A DNA stretch of 64,000 nucleotides. It comes from Serratia grimesii NBRC 13537 (GTDB taxonomy: Bacteria > Pseudomonadota > Gammaproteobacteria > Enterobacterales > Enterobacteriaceae). A program made the position numbers and the translations under genes. The DNA lies in assembly GCF_001590905.1 (NCBI RefSeq), contig NZ_BCTT01000001.1, positions 124,001 through 188,000 on the forward strand. The letters are read 5' to 3'. Under the pieces are notes generated by a model. That model was not told where the DNA came from, searched no databases, and saw only the letters and a program-made list of their open reading frames with translations. Every line of letters begins with the position of its first letter. Positions within the stretch are counted from its first letter, which is position 1. Positions 28,567-37,494 of this stretch are shown one piece after another.

Positions 28567-28652
28567 AAACAGGGTCTACCTTGGGAGCAGCCGGTTCCGC
28601 TGTTCTCAATCACTCGGGCGCGCCAGTATTGATAGCGCGACGCGCAACCCGA

Positions 28653-28853
28653 TCAATCATGCGATGAGCAACCCGCGTCACGATTGTCAAAGCGAATCAC
28701 ACGATAGCCTTTTGCCACCAGACTTTCACAAAATAACACCGGCCAGCGGATCATCTGCGTGCCAAGACCGGAGATTAAAAGAAGGGGCTCGGCATGATTA
28801 TCGCCGAAGCTGTCACAACTCAGATTGATGCCATTTACGTTGAACGTCTTCAT
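28653..28853 (-). pseudogene. Truncated alpha/beta hydrolase remnant
   Basis: 66 residues corresponding only to the N-terminal quarter of a typical 280-residue alpha/beta hydrolase: PLLLISGLGTQMIRWP (the oxyanion-loop strand) and VIRFDNRDAGCSS. The frame then stops. The nucleophile elbow, acid and catalytic His are all missing, and no continuation is seen in the next 150 bp. Most likely the left-over of a deletion. Confidence 0.75.
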
Positions 28854-28927
28854 TTACCCGTCCGATTCGATACTTCAGGACACATGCACACAGTATTTAC
28901 GGTGCAGACATCAATAAGCGCCTTGCT

Positions 28928-29533
28928 TCATACCTGATCGTAGGCCGCTAAACTCATTGCGTAATTGCGAATGTCAGTAGGCCATTTGGCAGTAAGTTGG
29001 ATGAATTTTTCTGAGTCCCCCGCGAACAATGCTCGTGAACTTTCTTCGAAGCCGGGCATATTGCCCGCCATTGTCGACATGAACTGGTAAGCACGTTCCT
29101 GCGTCCTGCGCTTATAATCACGGTCCACGGTGTTGCGCCTGGCCTCTTCAACGAGTTTGCGTAAGGCGACAGAGGCCCCTCCCGGCTGCGTCGACAACCA
29201 ATCCCAATGGCGAGGAAGTAGCGTGACCTCGCGTGGGATCACGCCGAGCTTTGGTCTGCCACGGCCACGTGGCTGAAGTGAGGATTGAGCGCTATCGATG
29301 GATTCAGATGCTTCTATAGGGTCTTTGGCTAACCGAGCGATCGCTTCAGCGTCTGTTCCACGAATATCGACCTCTTGGACTCGGCCTGTACGGTCATCAA
29401 AGATCAATACCGGTTCAGTGGAACCTGACGCTATAGCCCGCTTTACAGCCAGTACGTTGGTTTCCAAGTTGCCACAGGCAATGCGTTTTACACCGTCAAA
29501 GCTGGTGAAGGAGGGGGTATCTACAGTTTTCAT
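28928..29533 (-). CDS. DUF2239 family protein
   Basis: 201 residues matching the DUF2239 pattern: an N-terminal FDGVKRIACG and VLIFDDRTGRVQEVDIRG, a low-complexity linker, then GRGRPKLGVIPREVTLLPRHW near residue 90 and an arginine-rich helix (ALRKLVEEARRN). The family is cytoplasmic and of unknown function. GRGRPKLGV is an AT-hook-like basic motif, so nucleic-acid contact is conceivable. It is transcribed leftward behind two tandem operator-like boxes at 29569-29611, suggesting tight repression by an unidentified regulator. Confidence 0.8.
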   Translation of the reverse strand: MKTVDTPSFTSFDGVKRIACGNLETNVLAVKRAIASGSTEPVLIFDDRTGRVQEVDIRGTDAEAIARLAKDPIEASESIDSAQSSLQPRGRGRPKLGVIPREVTLLPRHWDWLSTQPGGASVALRKLVEEARRNTVDRDYKRRTQERAYQFMSTMAGNMPGFEESSRALFAGDSEKFIQLTAKWPTDIRNYAMSLAAYDQV

Positions 29534-29568
29534 GGCGATATCGTCAGAGTTCCAATGTTGTATAATTA

Positions 29569-29611
29569 TATCCGGGTAAAATTAAACATCAATTAATACC
29601 CGGATAAAATT
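29569..29611. promoter_or_regulatory. Two tandem near-palindromic operator-like boxes
   Basis: TATCCGGGTAAAATT (29569-29583) and TACCCGGATAAAATT (29597-29611) share a TAYCCGGRTA core that is itself nearly symmetric, and the two cores are reverse complements of each other. They lie 36-78 bp upstream of the DUF2239 start codon, where promoter and operator belong. No regulator gene is adjacent. Confidence 0.55.
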
Positions 29612-29785
29612 CAAAATCGGCTTTGTTACTGACGATGTTGAGCGCCCCTGAAAGCATCAAACGCAGCGGAGATACAGAGGTGTGGGTTGCAAGGGACCCT
29701 GTTTTGGGTCCCTTGCCAGGTAGAGGTGTTATAGCTGAGGTCTAGAGACTAACGAACAGGCATTTGGCCTTATCCCGACAACAAA

Positions 29786-31306
29786 TTAAAACAGCCCGAG
29801 TGGTTTTGCGTCGTAACTGACTAACAGATTCTTCACCTGTTGGTAATGCGACAACGCCACTTTGTGGGTTTCGCGGCCGACGCCAGAGTTTTTATACCCG
29901 CCGAAAGCAGCATGCGCAGGGTAGAGATGATAACAGTTAGTCCATACACGCCCGGCCTTAATGGCACGTCCCATACGGTAGGCACGGTTGACATCACGGG
30001 TCCACAGGCCGGCACCCAGCCCGAACTCACTGTCGTTTGCCAGTGCCAGAGCTTCGGCTTCATCTTTGAACGTGGTTACACCGATCACCGGCCCAAAGAT
30101 CTCCTCACGGAAGAAACGCATGCTGTTATTACCGGTAATCAGCGTCGGCTGAAGATAGAAACCGCTCTGCAATGTTTGTTCATGGCTGGCGCGTTCACCA
30201 CCGGCAATGATTTTCCCACCTTCATTTTTGGCGATCTCAATATAAGAGAGGATCTTGTCGAACTGCTGTTGAGACGCTTGTGCACCAATCATGGTGTCGG
30301 TATCAAAGGGGTCGCCCTGGCGAATGGTAGTGATACGCGCCAATACTTTCTCCATAAATTGCGGGTAGATCGACTCCTGGATCAGTGCGCGTGAAGGACA
30401 GGTACAGACTTCACCCTGGTTAAAGAAGCCGAGGATCAGCCCTTCAACGGCTTTGTCGATAAACTCCGGTTCGGCCTGCATAATGTCTTCAAAGAAGATA
30501 TTAGGCGACTTGCCGCCCAGCTCCACGGTGCTGGGGATAATGTTTTCAGCCGCACAGGCGAGAATGTGTCGGCCCACCGGCGTTGAACCGGTAAAGGCGA
30601 TTTTGTCGATGCGTTTGCTGGTCGCCAGCGCCTCACCGGCTTCTTTACCAAAGCCCTGAACCACGTTGAGAACCCCTGGTGGCAGCAGATCGCCAATCAT
30701 TTCCAGCAGCACACAGATGCTGAGTGGCGTTTGTTCTGCGGGTTTGAGTACGACGCAGTTGCCAGCTGCCAGCGCCGGGGCCAGTTTCCAGGCGGCCATC
30801 AACAGCGGGAAGTTCCAGGGAATAATCTGTCCAACCACGCCCAGGGGCTCATAAATATGGTAGGCCACGGTATTTTGGTCGATCTCAGCGGCAGTACCTT
30901 CTTGCGCGCGCAGGCAACCGGCAAAATAGCGGAAATGGTCAATCGCCAGAGGGATATCAGCATTGAGCGTTTCGCGGATCGGTTTACCGTTATCCCAGCT
31001 TTCAGTCAGCGCCAGCAATTCTAGCTGCGACGCCATGCGATCGGCGATTGCCAGTAACACGTTGGAACGTTCTTGTACGCTGGCTTTGCCCCAGGTTTCT
31101 GCTGCGGCATGTGCGGCATCCAGCGCCAGTTCAATATCTTTTGCATCTGAGCGCGGAAACTCTGCGACTGTTTGACCTGTCATTGGGGAGGTGTCAGTGA
31201 AGTAGTTGCCTGAAACGGGTTCGACAAATTTGCCACCAATATAATTGCCATAGCGTTTTTTGAAAGACACCAACGAGCCAGGTAAACCGGGATGAACGTA
31301 TTTCAT
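29786..31306 (-). CDS. NAD-dependent acetaldehyde dehydrogenase (AldB/ExaC-like)
   Basis: 506 residues, the length of the AldB/ExaC/AcoD branch. Catalytic Glu lies in VELGGKSPN (near residue 264) and catalytic Cys in [10 protein letters not shown] (near 303). The NAD-binding GSTPVG and the IPWNFPLLM motif are present. It oxidises acetaldehyde and similar short aldehydes to acids. AGAGGT lies 7 nt before ATG 31306, and an in-frame upstream extension would run through the -24/-12 promoter, so this start is clear. It is expressed from a sigma-54 promoter and faces an AcoR-type activator gene. Confidence 0.93.
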   Translation of the reverse strand: MKYVHPGLPGSLVSFKKRYGNYIGGKFVEPVSGNYFTDTSPMTGQTVAEFPRSDAKDIELALDAAHAAAETWGKASVQERSNVLLAIADRMASQLELLALTESWDNGKPIRETLNADIPLAIDHFRYFAGCLRAQEGTAAEIDQNTVAYHIYEPLGVVGQIIPWNFPLLMAAWKLAPALAAGNCVVLKPAEQTPLSICVLLEMIGDLLPPGVLNVVQGFGKEAGEALATSKRIDKIAFTGSTPVGRHILACAAENIIPSTVELGGKSPNIFFEDIMQAEPEFIDKAVEGLILGFFNQGEVCTCPSRALIQESIYPQFMEKVLARITTIRQGDPFDTDTMIGAQASQQQFDKILSYIEIAKNEGGKIIAGGERASHEQTLQSGFYLQPTLITGNNSMRFFREEIFGPVIGVTTFKDEAEALALANDSEFGLGAGLWTRDVNRAYRMGRAIKAGRVWTNCYHLYPAHAAFGGYKNSGVGRETHKVALSHYQQVKNLLVSYDAKPLGLF

Positions 31307-31379
31307 GTAAACACCTCTCATGGGAACTGACACTGTAGGGTTGACGCCTGAATGCACGACGCCATCGCAGAAACCATAA

Positions 31380-31394
31380 GCATTACCTATGCCA
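31380..31394 (-). promoter_or_regulatory. Sigma-54 (-24/-12) promoter of aldehyde dehydrogenase
   Basis: On the minus strand, TGGCATAGGTAATGC has TGGCA at -24 and TGC at -12 with exact spacing. Transcription would start near 31368, about 60 nt before the dehydrogenase ATG. The activator gene lies divergently. Confidence 0.72.
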
Positions 31395-31513
31395 CATTGT
31401 GATGACACAGTACTCCATAAAAACAAAAGCATTTAATATCAAAAAGTTAATTTTATAAAATACCTGCTCGTGACAATAAAACCGTTGTCTTATTATTCAT
31501 TTCTATTATTTTT

Positions 31514-31543
31514 TGTGTCCCATGTCGCAACGCATGAGACACA
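31514..31543. promoter_or_regulatory. Inverted repeat, candidate AcoR-type enhancer site
   Basis: TGTGTCCCATG (31514-31524) and CATGAGACACA (31533-31543) match at 10 of 11 positions as an inverted repeat with an 8-bp spacer. It lies about 120-150 bp upstream of the -24 element on the minus strand and about 45 bp before the activator's own start. Good position for an enhancer and autoregulatory site. Confidence 0.6.
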
Positions 31544-31587
31544 TCTATGATACAAAAATGCAACACTTTATTTGGCGGGAGTTGGGT

Positions 31588-33387
31588 ATGTTGCATAAAG
31601 ACCAGACCACCCAGACCGGGTTTTCCTCTGATAGCGATAATCTGTCACTCCCCAGTACACTCTCAGAATCCTGGTTACGTAGCCAACACTATGGCTTGAA
31701 CCGAGCTGACGATCTGGTGCCTTTTGTACGGCCTGCTTTGCTCAATGAAGTGCGTGGTCAAAACGGTTGGGTTGCGCAATTGGCACAGCCGCTGATTGCG
31801 CGTTTAGGCAACGAAATTAACCGCCAGCCCTCCATTGTGGTGGTCTCTGATGCCTGTGGATTGGTGTTGGAGACCTGCGGGAATACTGACTTTCTACATA
31901 AAGCGTCGCGCATCTCTCTGGCTCCAGGCAACTTGTGGGGGGAACAAGAGCGTGGCACTAACGCCATAGGTACTGCGCTGGCGTTGGGGAGCCTGTGCGA
32001 AGTCAACGGTGATGAACACTTCCTTAATCAGAATACAGGGCTTTATTGTTCGGCAGCGCCGATTTACCGGCCCAACGGCGTGATTGCTGGGGTGCTGGAT
32101 ATCTCTACACCGGCGCAGCGCCCTTATAATAATGCGCGCTCACTGATATTACAGGCGGTCAGGCATATTGAGCATCAGTGGGTGATGAGTGGCGTGACTG
32201 CTCAGCATTGGACGCTGCGGCTGCACAGTGATGCGCGTATGCTCGGCAGCGCACACGAGCTGGTACTGGTGTTCCAGGACGATGTCCTTACCGCAGCCAA
32301 TCGGCTGGCGATGCAAGAGTTTAATCTCTCGGTGGCTTCTTTTGGCACGCTAGACTTTGCCTCACTGTTCCCGGATATGTCACGACAGGCGATGAATGCG
32401 CCACGCCAGACGCTGGCGATCAATAATCGCCACTATTACTCACTGTTGCAGATGCCGGAAAGGCATTCGCAAGTCGTTAAGCCGCTGGCACCGCCTTTTG
32501 ATCGTGATGGCGCTGACAGGCAGAAAGCATTACGTATTCTAAATGCCGGTCTGGCGCTCTGTATTCGCGGGGAAACCGGCTGCGGCAAGGAGTATTTTAG
32601 CCAAAGGTTATTTGAGGAAAGTCGGCGTCGGCAGGGAAGTTTTGTGGCGATCAACTGTGCGGCACTGCCTGAAAGCCTGATTGAATCCGAACTCTTTGGC
32701 TATGCGCCAGGGGCGTTTACCGGTGCTAATCCCAAAGGGTACATGGGCAAAATCAGAGAAGCCGACGGTGGCGTATTGTTCCTGGATGAAATTGGCGATA
32801 TGCCGCTGGGCTTACAAACCCGACTGCTGCGTGTGCTTCAGGAAAAAACGGTTACGCCGCTCGGCAGCCACATCTCCTACGCGGTAGATTTTTCGCTGAT
32901 CTGCGCTACCCATCAGGATCTGGATCAGCAGGTTGCCGCAGGAGCCTTCCGCGAAGATTTACTGTACCGTATCCAGGAATTCAATCTGCGTATATTGCCG
33001 CTGCGTGAACGGGCACACGTGGATCGTTTTATTCTTAATCTTTGGCGTGAACTGGGGGGCGAGCAGCGTGGTATCAAGCTGGGGCCTGATGCCGTCGCGG
33101 CGTTGGTGCGTTATCCGTGGCCAGGGAATGTGCGGCAGTTGTTGAGCACGCTCAAGGTGTTGTTGGCTCTGACCGATGATGGCAATCTGATCACGCTTGA
33201 CGATCTGCCTGAGCCGTTCAGCGCAGTCTCGTCATCTAGCACAGAGACCCTGACGGCACCGCAAGACATGATTGATGCCATCAGACATGCCAACGGTAAT
33301 ATCAGCCAGGCGGCGAAACGGCTGGGGGTATCACGCAGTACGCTTTACCGCAAAATGGAGAAAAGCAGGGGACGTGTGGCGGACTGA
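31588..33387 (+). CDS. Sigma-54-dependent activator, AcoR type
   Basis: About 599 residues. The GAF-like sensor spans residues 40-180, the AAA+ domain has GETGCGKEY near 327 and the sigma-54 contact loop GAFTGA near 374, and VLFLDEIGDMPLG is Walker B. The C terminus has a Fis-like helix-turn-helix (ISQAAKRLGVSRSTLYRKM). GGGAG 9 nt before ATG 31588 decides the start; frames further upstream would translate through the inverted repeat. AcoR proteins activate acetoin or alcohol/aldehyde catabolic genes. Here the only neighbour with a sigma-54 promoter is the aldehyde dehydrogenase, so it is the likely target. Confidence 0.92.
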   Translation: MLHKDQTTQTGFSSDSDNLSLPSTLSESWLRSQHYGLNRADDLVPFVRPALLNEVRGQNGWVAQLAQPLIARLGNEINRQPSIVVVSDACGLVLETCGNTDFLHKASRISLAPGNLWGEQERGTNAIGTALALGSLCEVNGDEHFLNQNTGLYCSAAPIYRPNGVIAGVLDISTPAQRPYNNARSLILQAVRHIEHQWVMSGVTAQHWTLRLHSDARMLGSAHELVLVFQDDVLTAANRLAMQEFNLSVASFGTLDFASLFPDMSRQAMNAPRQTLAINNRHYYSLLQMPERHSQVVKPLAPPFDRDGADRQKALRILNAGLALCIRGETGCGKEYFSQRLFEESRRRQGSFVAINCAALPESLIESELFGYAPGAFTGANPKGYMGKIREADGGVLFLDEIGDMPLGLQTRLLRVLQEKTVTPLGSHISYAVDFSLICATHQDLDQQVAAGAFREDLLYRIQEFNLRILPLRERAHVDRFILNLWRELGGEQRGIKLGPDAVAALVRYPWPGNVRQLLSTLKVLLALTDDGNLITLDDLPEPFSAVSSSSTETLTAPQDMIDAIRHANGNISQAAKRLGVSRSTLYRKMEKSRGRVAD

Positions 33388-33393
33388 CGGTAA

Positions 33394-33418
33394 CCAAGGC
33401 CCACGCGTTGGGCCTTGG
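33394..33418. terminator. Symmetric hairpin between convergent genes
   Basis: Perfect 10-bp stem CCAAGGCCCA/TGGGCCTTGG with a 5-nt loop between the activator gene and a convergent gene. No T-run follows on either strand, so termination may be weak. Confidence 0.5.
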
Positions 33419-33426
33419 CGTTAGAA

Positions 33427-34353
33427 TTACTTATCTCCCAATCCCAAAGGGTTAATTTCAGAATGTTCGATTTTCTCGTCGCTTTCTGCCCAACGATCCA
33501 ACACTTTCAGGTAACTGCCATTGGCAATTGCACTATTGAGTGAAGCTTGCACGGCATCAACCAACCCATTGCCTTTTTTTACCGTGACCGCAATGTTAGC
33601 ACTGCGTGGCCACCCGCCAGGCACGATGCCAACCAGCGTCGTTTTGCCGTTTAACTTCGCCTGATAAGCGCCGGACACGTTTGGACCAAAGGTCGCATCC
33701 GCCCGACCAGACTGGATGGCCAGCGTCGCGGCAGCCTTATCAGTGACGTAAATCGGCTGAAGGGCTGGTAAACCTTTCGCCTGGTTCTCCTTATCCCAGG
33801 CAAGCAGCACGGCCTCCTGATTAGTGCCGGAATCCACGATGATCTTTTTACCGGCAATATCCGGTGCCGATTTTATCGAAGTGATTTTACTGCCGGTCTT
33901 CACATAGAAACCCAGCGTATCCTGGCGATAGGTAGCAAAGTCGAATTTGGTTTTACGTTCCTGAGTCACGGTAATGTTATAAATCGCCGCGTCGTATTTC
34001 CCAGAGGTGACACCCAGTGGCCAATCTTCCCATGAGGTTGGTACCAGCTTGAGTTTCAGTCCCAGTCCATCGGCAACCAGCCGCGCAATATCCGACTCAC
34101 TGCCAATCACCGTTTTATTATCACGGGCGTATAACCCAAATGGCGGGCCGCTGCCCAAAATTGACACCGCTACGGTTAAGGTATTGGGTTCGACGAATTT
34201 AAACCCTGCCGGAATTTTGGCCACAGCCTCGGCGCTTTTCACCGTATTAATGGGTGTTTCGTTAGCGACCAGATCAATGCCCGGCGCAGCATTAGCCAGA
34301 GAGGAAAGGCTCAAGAGTGCCGCCGCTGCGGTGAGTTTTGCGCTATACATCAT
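33427..34353 (-). CDS. Periplasmic solute-binding protein, amino-acid ABC type (orphan)
   Basis: About 308 residues, with a signal peptide ending at LANA (near residue 22) and family-3 binding features (TVAVSILGSGPPFGLY near 60, YDAAIYNITVTQERKTKFDF near 125, GSESDIARLVADGLGL). AGG lies 8 nt before ATG 34353. The mature protein has an unusual 35-residue N-terminal extension before the first lobe. No permease or ATPase lies beside it. The ligand is not predictable; a polar amino acid or opine is the family norm. Confidence 0.85.
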   Translation of the reverse strand: MMYSAKLTAAAALLSLSSLANAAPGIDLVANETPINTVKSAEAVAKIPAGFKFVEPNTLTVAVSILGSGPPFGLYARDNKTVIGSESDIARLVADGLGLKLKLVPTSWEDWPLGVTSGKYDAAIYNITVTQERKTKFDFATYRQDTLGFYVKTGSKITSIKSAPDIAGKKIIVDSGTNQEAVLLAWDKENQAKGLPALQPIYVTDKAAATLAIQSGRADATFGPNVSGAYQAKLNGKTTLVGIVPGGWPRSANIAVTVKKGNGLVDAVQASLNSAIANGSYLKVLDRWAESDEKIEHSEINPLGLGDK

Positions 34354-34521
34354 TATGATTACCTGCATTATTATGTTGTTGGGGCGGTCAAGGCACTATC
34401 CTTCAAGCCGTTAAATCTGTGAACGAACAAAATTGGCTAACTAATTTTAGAAATGTCACGTTGTGCCCGCGTTGCGGCGCAGAGTGGGCTTGTGACCCTT
34501 AACTGAAAAAGAGAATGCGAC

Positions 34522-35724
34522 ATGAGAACTATTGCCATTGTAGGCGCGGGGCAATCTGGCCTGCAGTTGGCGCTTAGCCTGTTGGCTGAAGGCTATCCGG
34601 TTACGTTGATGACCAACCGTGATGCGGGACAAGTGCGTGGCGGCAGAGTCATGTCCAGTCAATGTATGTTTCACGACGCACTTGAGGCTGAGCGGGACCG
34701 GCAACTAAACTTTTGGGAGGAAGATGCTCCGTGTATTGAGGGGATTAGCCTGACACTTGCTGAGCCTCAATATGCGGAGCTGCCGATATTGCATTGGCGC
34801 GGCGACCTGGATCAATACGCGCAATCTGTGGATCAACGGTTGAAAATGGCCGGCTGGATGGAAGAGTTTGAACGGCTCGGCGGCAAGTTAGTGATTGCTG
34901 ACGTCGGGGGCGAGGCCTTAGAACGGTTGACGGCCAGTCATGACTTAGTGCTGTTAGCTGCGGGCAAAGGTGACATTGTTAACCAGTTTGCGTTGGATAC
35001 GCAGCGCAGTCGGTTTGATCGACCACAGCGTGCGCTGGCGCTGACCTATATTCATGGTATGCGTCCAATGGAGAGCGGGGATCAAATTAACTTTAACCTG
35101 ATTCCTGGCGTGGGAGAGTACTTTACCTTTCCAGCGTACAGCCTGAGCGGCGTTTGCGACATCATGGTGTTTGAAGGGATTCCAGGTGGCCCAATGGACT
35201 GCTGGGACGGAGCTCATACGGCGGAACAACATCTGCACACAAGCCGGGATATCCTCAAACGCTGGTTACCATGGGAGGCGGAGCGCTGCAAAGACATCGA
35301 ACTGACCGATGCGCAAGGCTTTATGGCGGGGCGTTTCACCCCTTGTGTACGCCAGCCAATACTGACATTGCCTTCCGGTCGTCAGGTCTTGGGTATGGCG
35401 GATGCATTGGTATTAAACGATCCTATAACCGGTCAGGGGTCTAACAGCGCAGCCAAATGTGCACGCCTTTATCTGGCACAGATTATCGCCCGCAGCGACG
35501 CGGCGTTTGATGCGGATTGGATGGAGCACACCTTTGAGCTTTATTGGGATTATGCCCGCCACGTCGTCAACTGGACCAACAGCATGCTATTACCGCCGCC
35601 ACCGCATGTGATGGAGTTGATGTTTAATGCAGCTCATTCGGATGTGCTGGCGGACAAAATTGTCAATGGGTTCAACGATCCTACCCAATTTGAGCCCTGG
35701 TGGTTCTCGCCAGAGCGGGTATAG
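34522..35724 (+). CDS. StyA-like FAD-dependent monooxygenase
   Basis: A 400-residue group E flavoprotein monooxygenase. The N-terminal FAD motif is GAGQSGLQLALSLL (residues 8-21), GGRVMSSQCMFHDALE near residue 42 is distinctive of StyA/indole monooxygenases, and NDPITGQGSNSAAKCA near 298 is the second FAD-contact segment. Such enzymes epoxidise styrene or indole using reduced FAD supplied by a separate reductase (StyB). No StyB-like gene is nearby, so the reductase must come from elsewhere or the true substrate differs. The gene stands alone, divergent from the orphan binding protein and ended by a strong hairpin. Confidence 0.82.
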   Translation: MRTIAIVGAGQSGLQLALSLLAEGYPVTLMTNRDAGQVRGGRVMSSQCMFHDALEAERDRQLNFWEEDAPCIEGISLTLAEPQYAELPILHWRGDLDQYAQSVDQRLKMAGWMEEFERLGGKLVIADVGGEALERLTASHDLVLLAAGKGDIVNQFALDTQRSRFDRPQRALALTYIHGMRPMESGDQINFNLIPGVGEYFTFPAYSLSGVCDIMVFEGIPGGPMDCWDGAHTAEQHLHTSRDILKRWLPWEAERCKDIELTDAQGFMAGRFTPCVRQPILTLPSGRQVLGMADALVLNDPITGQGSNSAAKCARLYLAQIIARSDAAFDADWMEHTFELYWDYARHVVNWTNSMLLPPPPHVMELMFNAAHSDVLADKIVNGFNDPTQFEPWWFSPERV

Positions 35725-35780
35725 ACTGCTATCTGAGTGACTCGACAGTAATACCGACCCTATTTTCGACCTTAAACGCA

Positions 35781-35802
35781 AAAGGAGGCCAAGGCCTCCT
35801 TT
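35781..35802. terminator. Bidirectional hairpin terminator
   Basis: AAAGGAGGCC and GGCCTCCTTT form a perfect 10-bp inverted repeat 2 nt apart, with A-run on one side and TTT on the other. It lies between the convergent StyA-like and AidA/PixA genes. Confidence 0.75.
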
Positions 35803-35834
35803 CAACAACATCATCGTTGATGTGCCTGAGTTAC

Positions 35835-36470
35835 TCAGGAAATAACGTTGATGTATGGGTCAAACCAGAAATAGCCTTTGCAACTGCCATCTACATATAG
35901 CGTGAACTCAAGCCCGTAATTCAGAAGCCCGATAGAATCCCCGATATCAAATGTCACGTAAGGGTGGAAGGTGCGCGGCGTCGAGGAGGTGCCGTCCTGC
36001 CCAGCCATCACGCCGCCATCCCGCCAGTATGTGGTGAATGGTGCGTTATCATCGGCCCACTGAGGCTGCGTGGGCGCGTAATCAAAACTATATTCATCGT
36101 TGTGTCTTTCCATGAATGCAGGCAGGTCGAGCGGTTTGTCTTCCCCGAGTATATTAATCTGTGTATTAGGATCGGTAGGCGTACCGGTCACGAAGGTCTT
36201 AGGCGTTTCATTTCCCACTTTCCAGGAATGCGCGACGAAACGCACTGGCGCAATAATGATGTTTGGTTGACGGTTCAGATCCTCCAACCAGATCTGGATC
36301 TGCTCTTCCTGAGAGACCGGCACCGGATAATCACCGTCGAAATTCTGCGGGGTGGCTTTATCTTGGCTGACGAGCATTTTGGGATGATCAACCGCCACGG
36401 GGTTATCGAAGGTACCACCTTTAGCCGGAAGCGTACCCGTATCAACAGTAAAAATAATCTGTGTTCTCAT
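35835..36470 (-). CDS. AidA/PixA family inclusion-body protein
   Basis: 211 residues with the family layout: MRTQIIFTVDTGTL opening, HPKMLVSQDKAT near residue 30, VRFVAHSWKVGN near 75 and a C-terminal YVTFDIGDSIGLLNYGL...FYWDPYI-like segment (residues 165-208). PixA forms methionine-rich cytoplasmic crystalline inclusions in Xenorhabdus. AidA is a quorum-regulated virulence-linked protein in Ralstonia and Burkholderia. Their molecular function is unknown. Only about six Met are visible here, so it is not Met-rich. It stands alone with about 1 kb of AT-rich noncoding DNA upstream. Confidence 0.88.
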   Translation of the reverse strand: MRTQIIFTVDTGTLPAKGGTFDNPVAVDHPKMLVSQDKATPQNFDGDYPVPVSQEEQIQIWLEDLNRQPNIIIAPVRFVAHSWKVGNETPKTFVTGTPTDPNTQINILGEDKPLDLPAFMERHNDEYSFDYAPTQPQWADDNAPFTTYWRDGGVMAGQDGTSSTPRTFHPYVTFDIGDSIGLLNYGLEFTLYVDGSCKGYFWFDPYINVIS

Positions 36471-37494
36471 TTATCACGATATGAACGCATCCCGTTCGCA
36501 AGATTTCTGGCGTATTGACATTATGAGGGTAGTTAACGCTCATCTGTTATTGTCATTACTCAGACGGTCTTGCAAACTTTCAACATTCACCCTTTTACAA
36601 AATAGTTAATATTTATCAGCACATATCGCTTATAACGATATGAAGCTGACGTATTTTTTCGCATGCTTGAACACGAACTACTGTGAAAGGCATTTTTCGG
36701 TATCATTACCACGTGATTTAAATAAGAATAATCAACGGGTAGTCCCGAAAGATATTCTCGATCAGTGATTCATTAATGGTAGTAAGTTATCTCTCACAAT
36801 AATATGTGAGGGAGTTGCCATCATGAGTAAAATGATGGTTATTGAAAGATAGAATAGGCACGATTGAATATCAATGGCGAAAAGTAAATATAATTGATTA
36901 ACGCAGGTGTGAAATGATTAAAATGGAACAAATAATGACGATATTAATCTCATAATGAATGATTTGCATGCCTGCCTGGTTAATTAACAATCTAACAAAC
37001 CTTGTCAGAGTCTAGTGAAATTGTATGAATAAAATTGTAGTTATCTGTTTTTTAATTTATTTTTACATTAAGTAGAGTTCGGGGCAACACGGTTATTGGC
37101 CGTTTTTACTTAGGTAACATTTACTCCAGCATGTTGTTTTACGCGAACATTTTTCAGTTGAGCAGTGGCTTTTCTTAATGTGAAAATCCATTTCTTGGGT
37201 CGGGAATCATTAATGAATTGAATAAAAACATGCTGTTAAATAGCCTTGCTAAGGATGTTTGGTATTACGCACCCATCAATTTTATATATCATTTTTTAAA
37301 CTCATGAGTATAGATAATAACTTTTTATCATTGACTTGTTATATTTTTAGATTGAGTGTGGTTGTGACTTTTTGTGTTAAATAAGTGACATTGCAAGAGA
37401 GGTGATTACCTTATTCTAAAAAGTATCGGTATTATAATATCCTGCGTGGTGATAGGGGCTGCCCGGTATTACTGTCCGGGCTATGTTTATTCGC
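36471..37494. other. AT-rich intergenic region without a convincing gene
   Basis: About 1 kb, markedly AT-richer than its neighbours. It should hold the AidA/PixA promoter near 36480-36620. A CTCACA/TGTGAG hairpin (36793-36810) is followed by GGGAG and a nine-codon frame starting near 36823, too short to call. GCCCGG/CCGGGC arms at 37461-37481 may end the PAS-GGDEF-EAL transcript, without a T-run. Nothing else could be supported. Confidence 0.5.

Noticed and set aside
35964-36518. 184-codon frame opposite the AidA/PixA gene
   Set aside because: The minus-strand product matches a known family; the antisense product matches nothing recognised.
36793-36849. Hairpin plus GGGAG and a nine-codon frame as a leader peptide
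   Set aside because: No gene follows on that strand to be attenuated.
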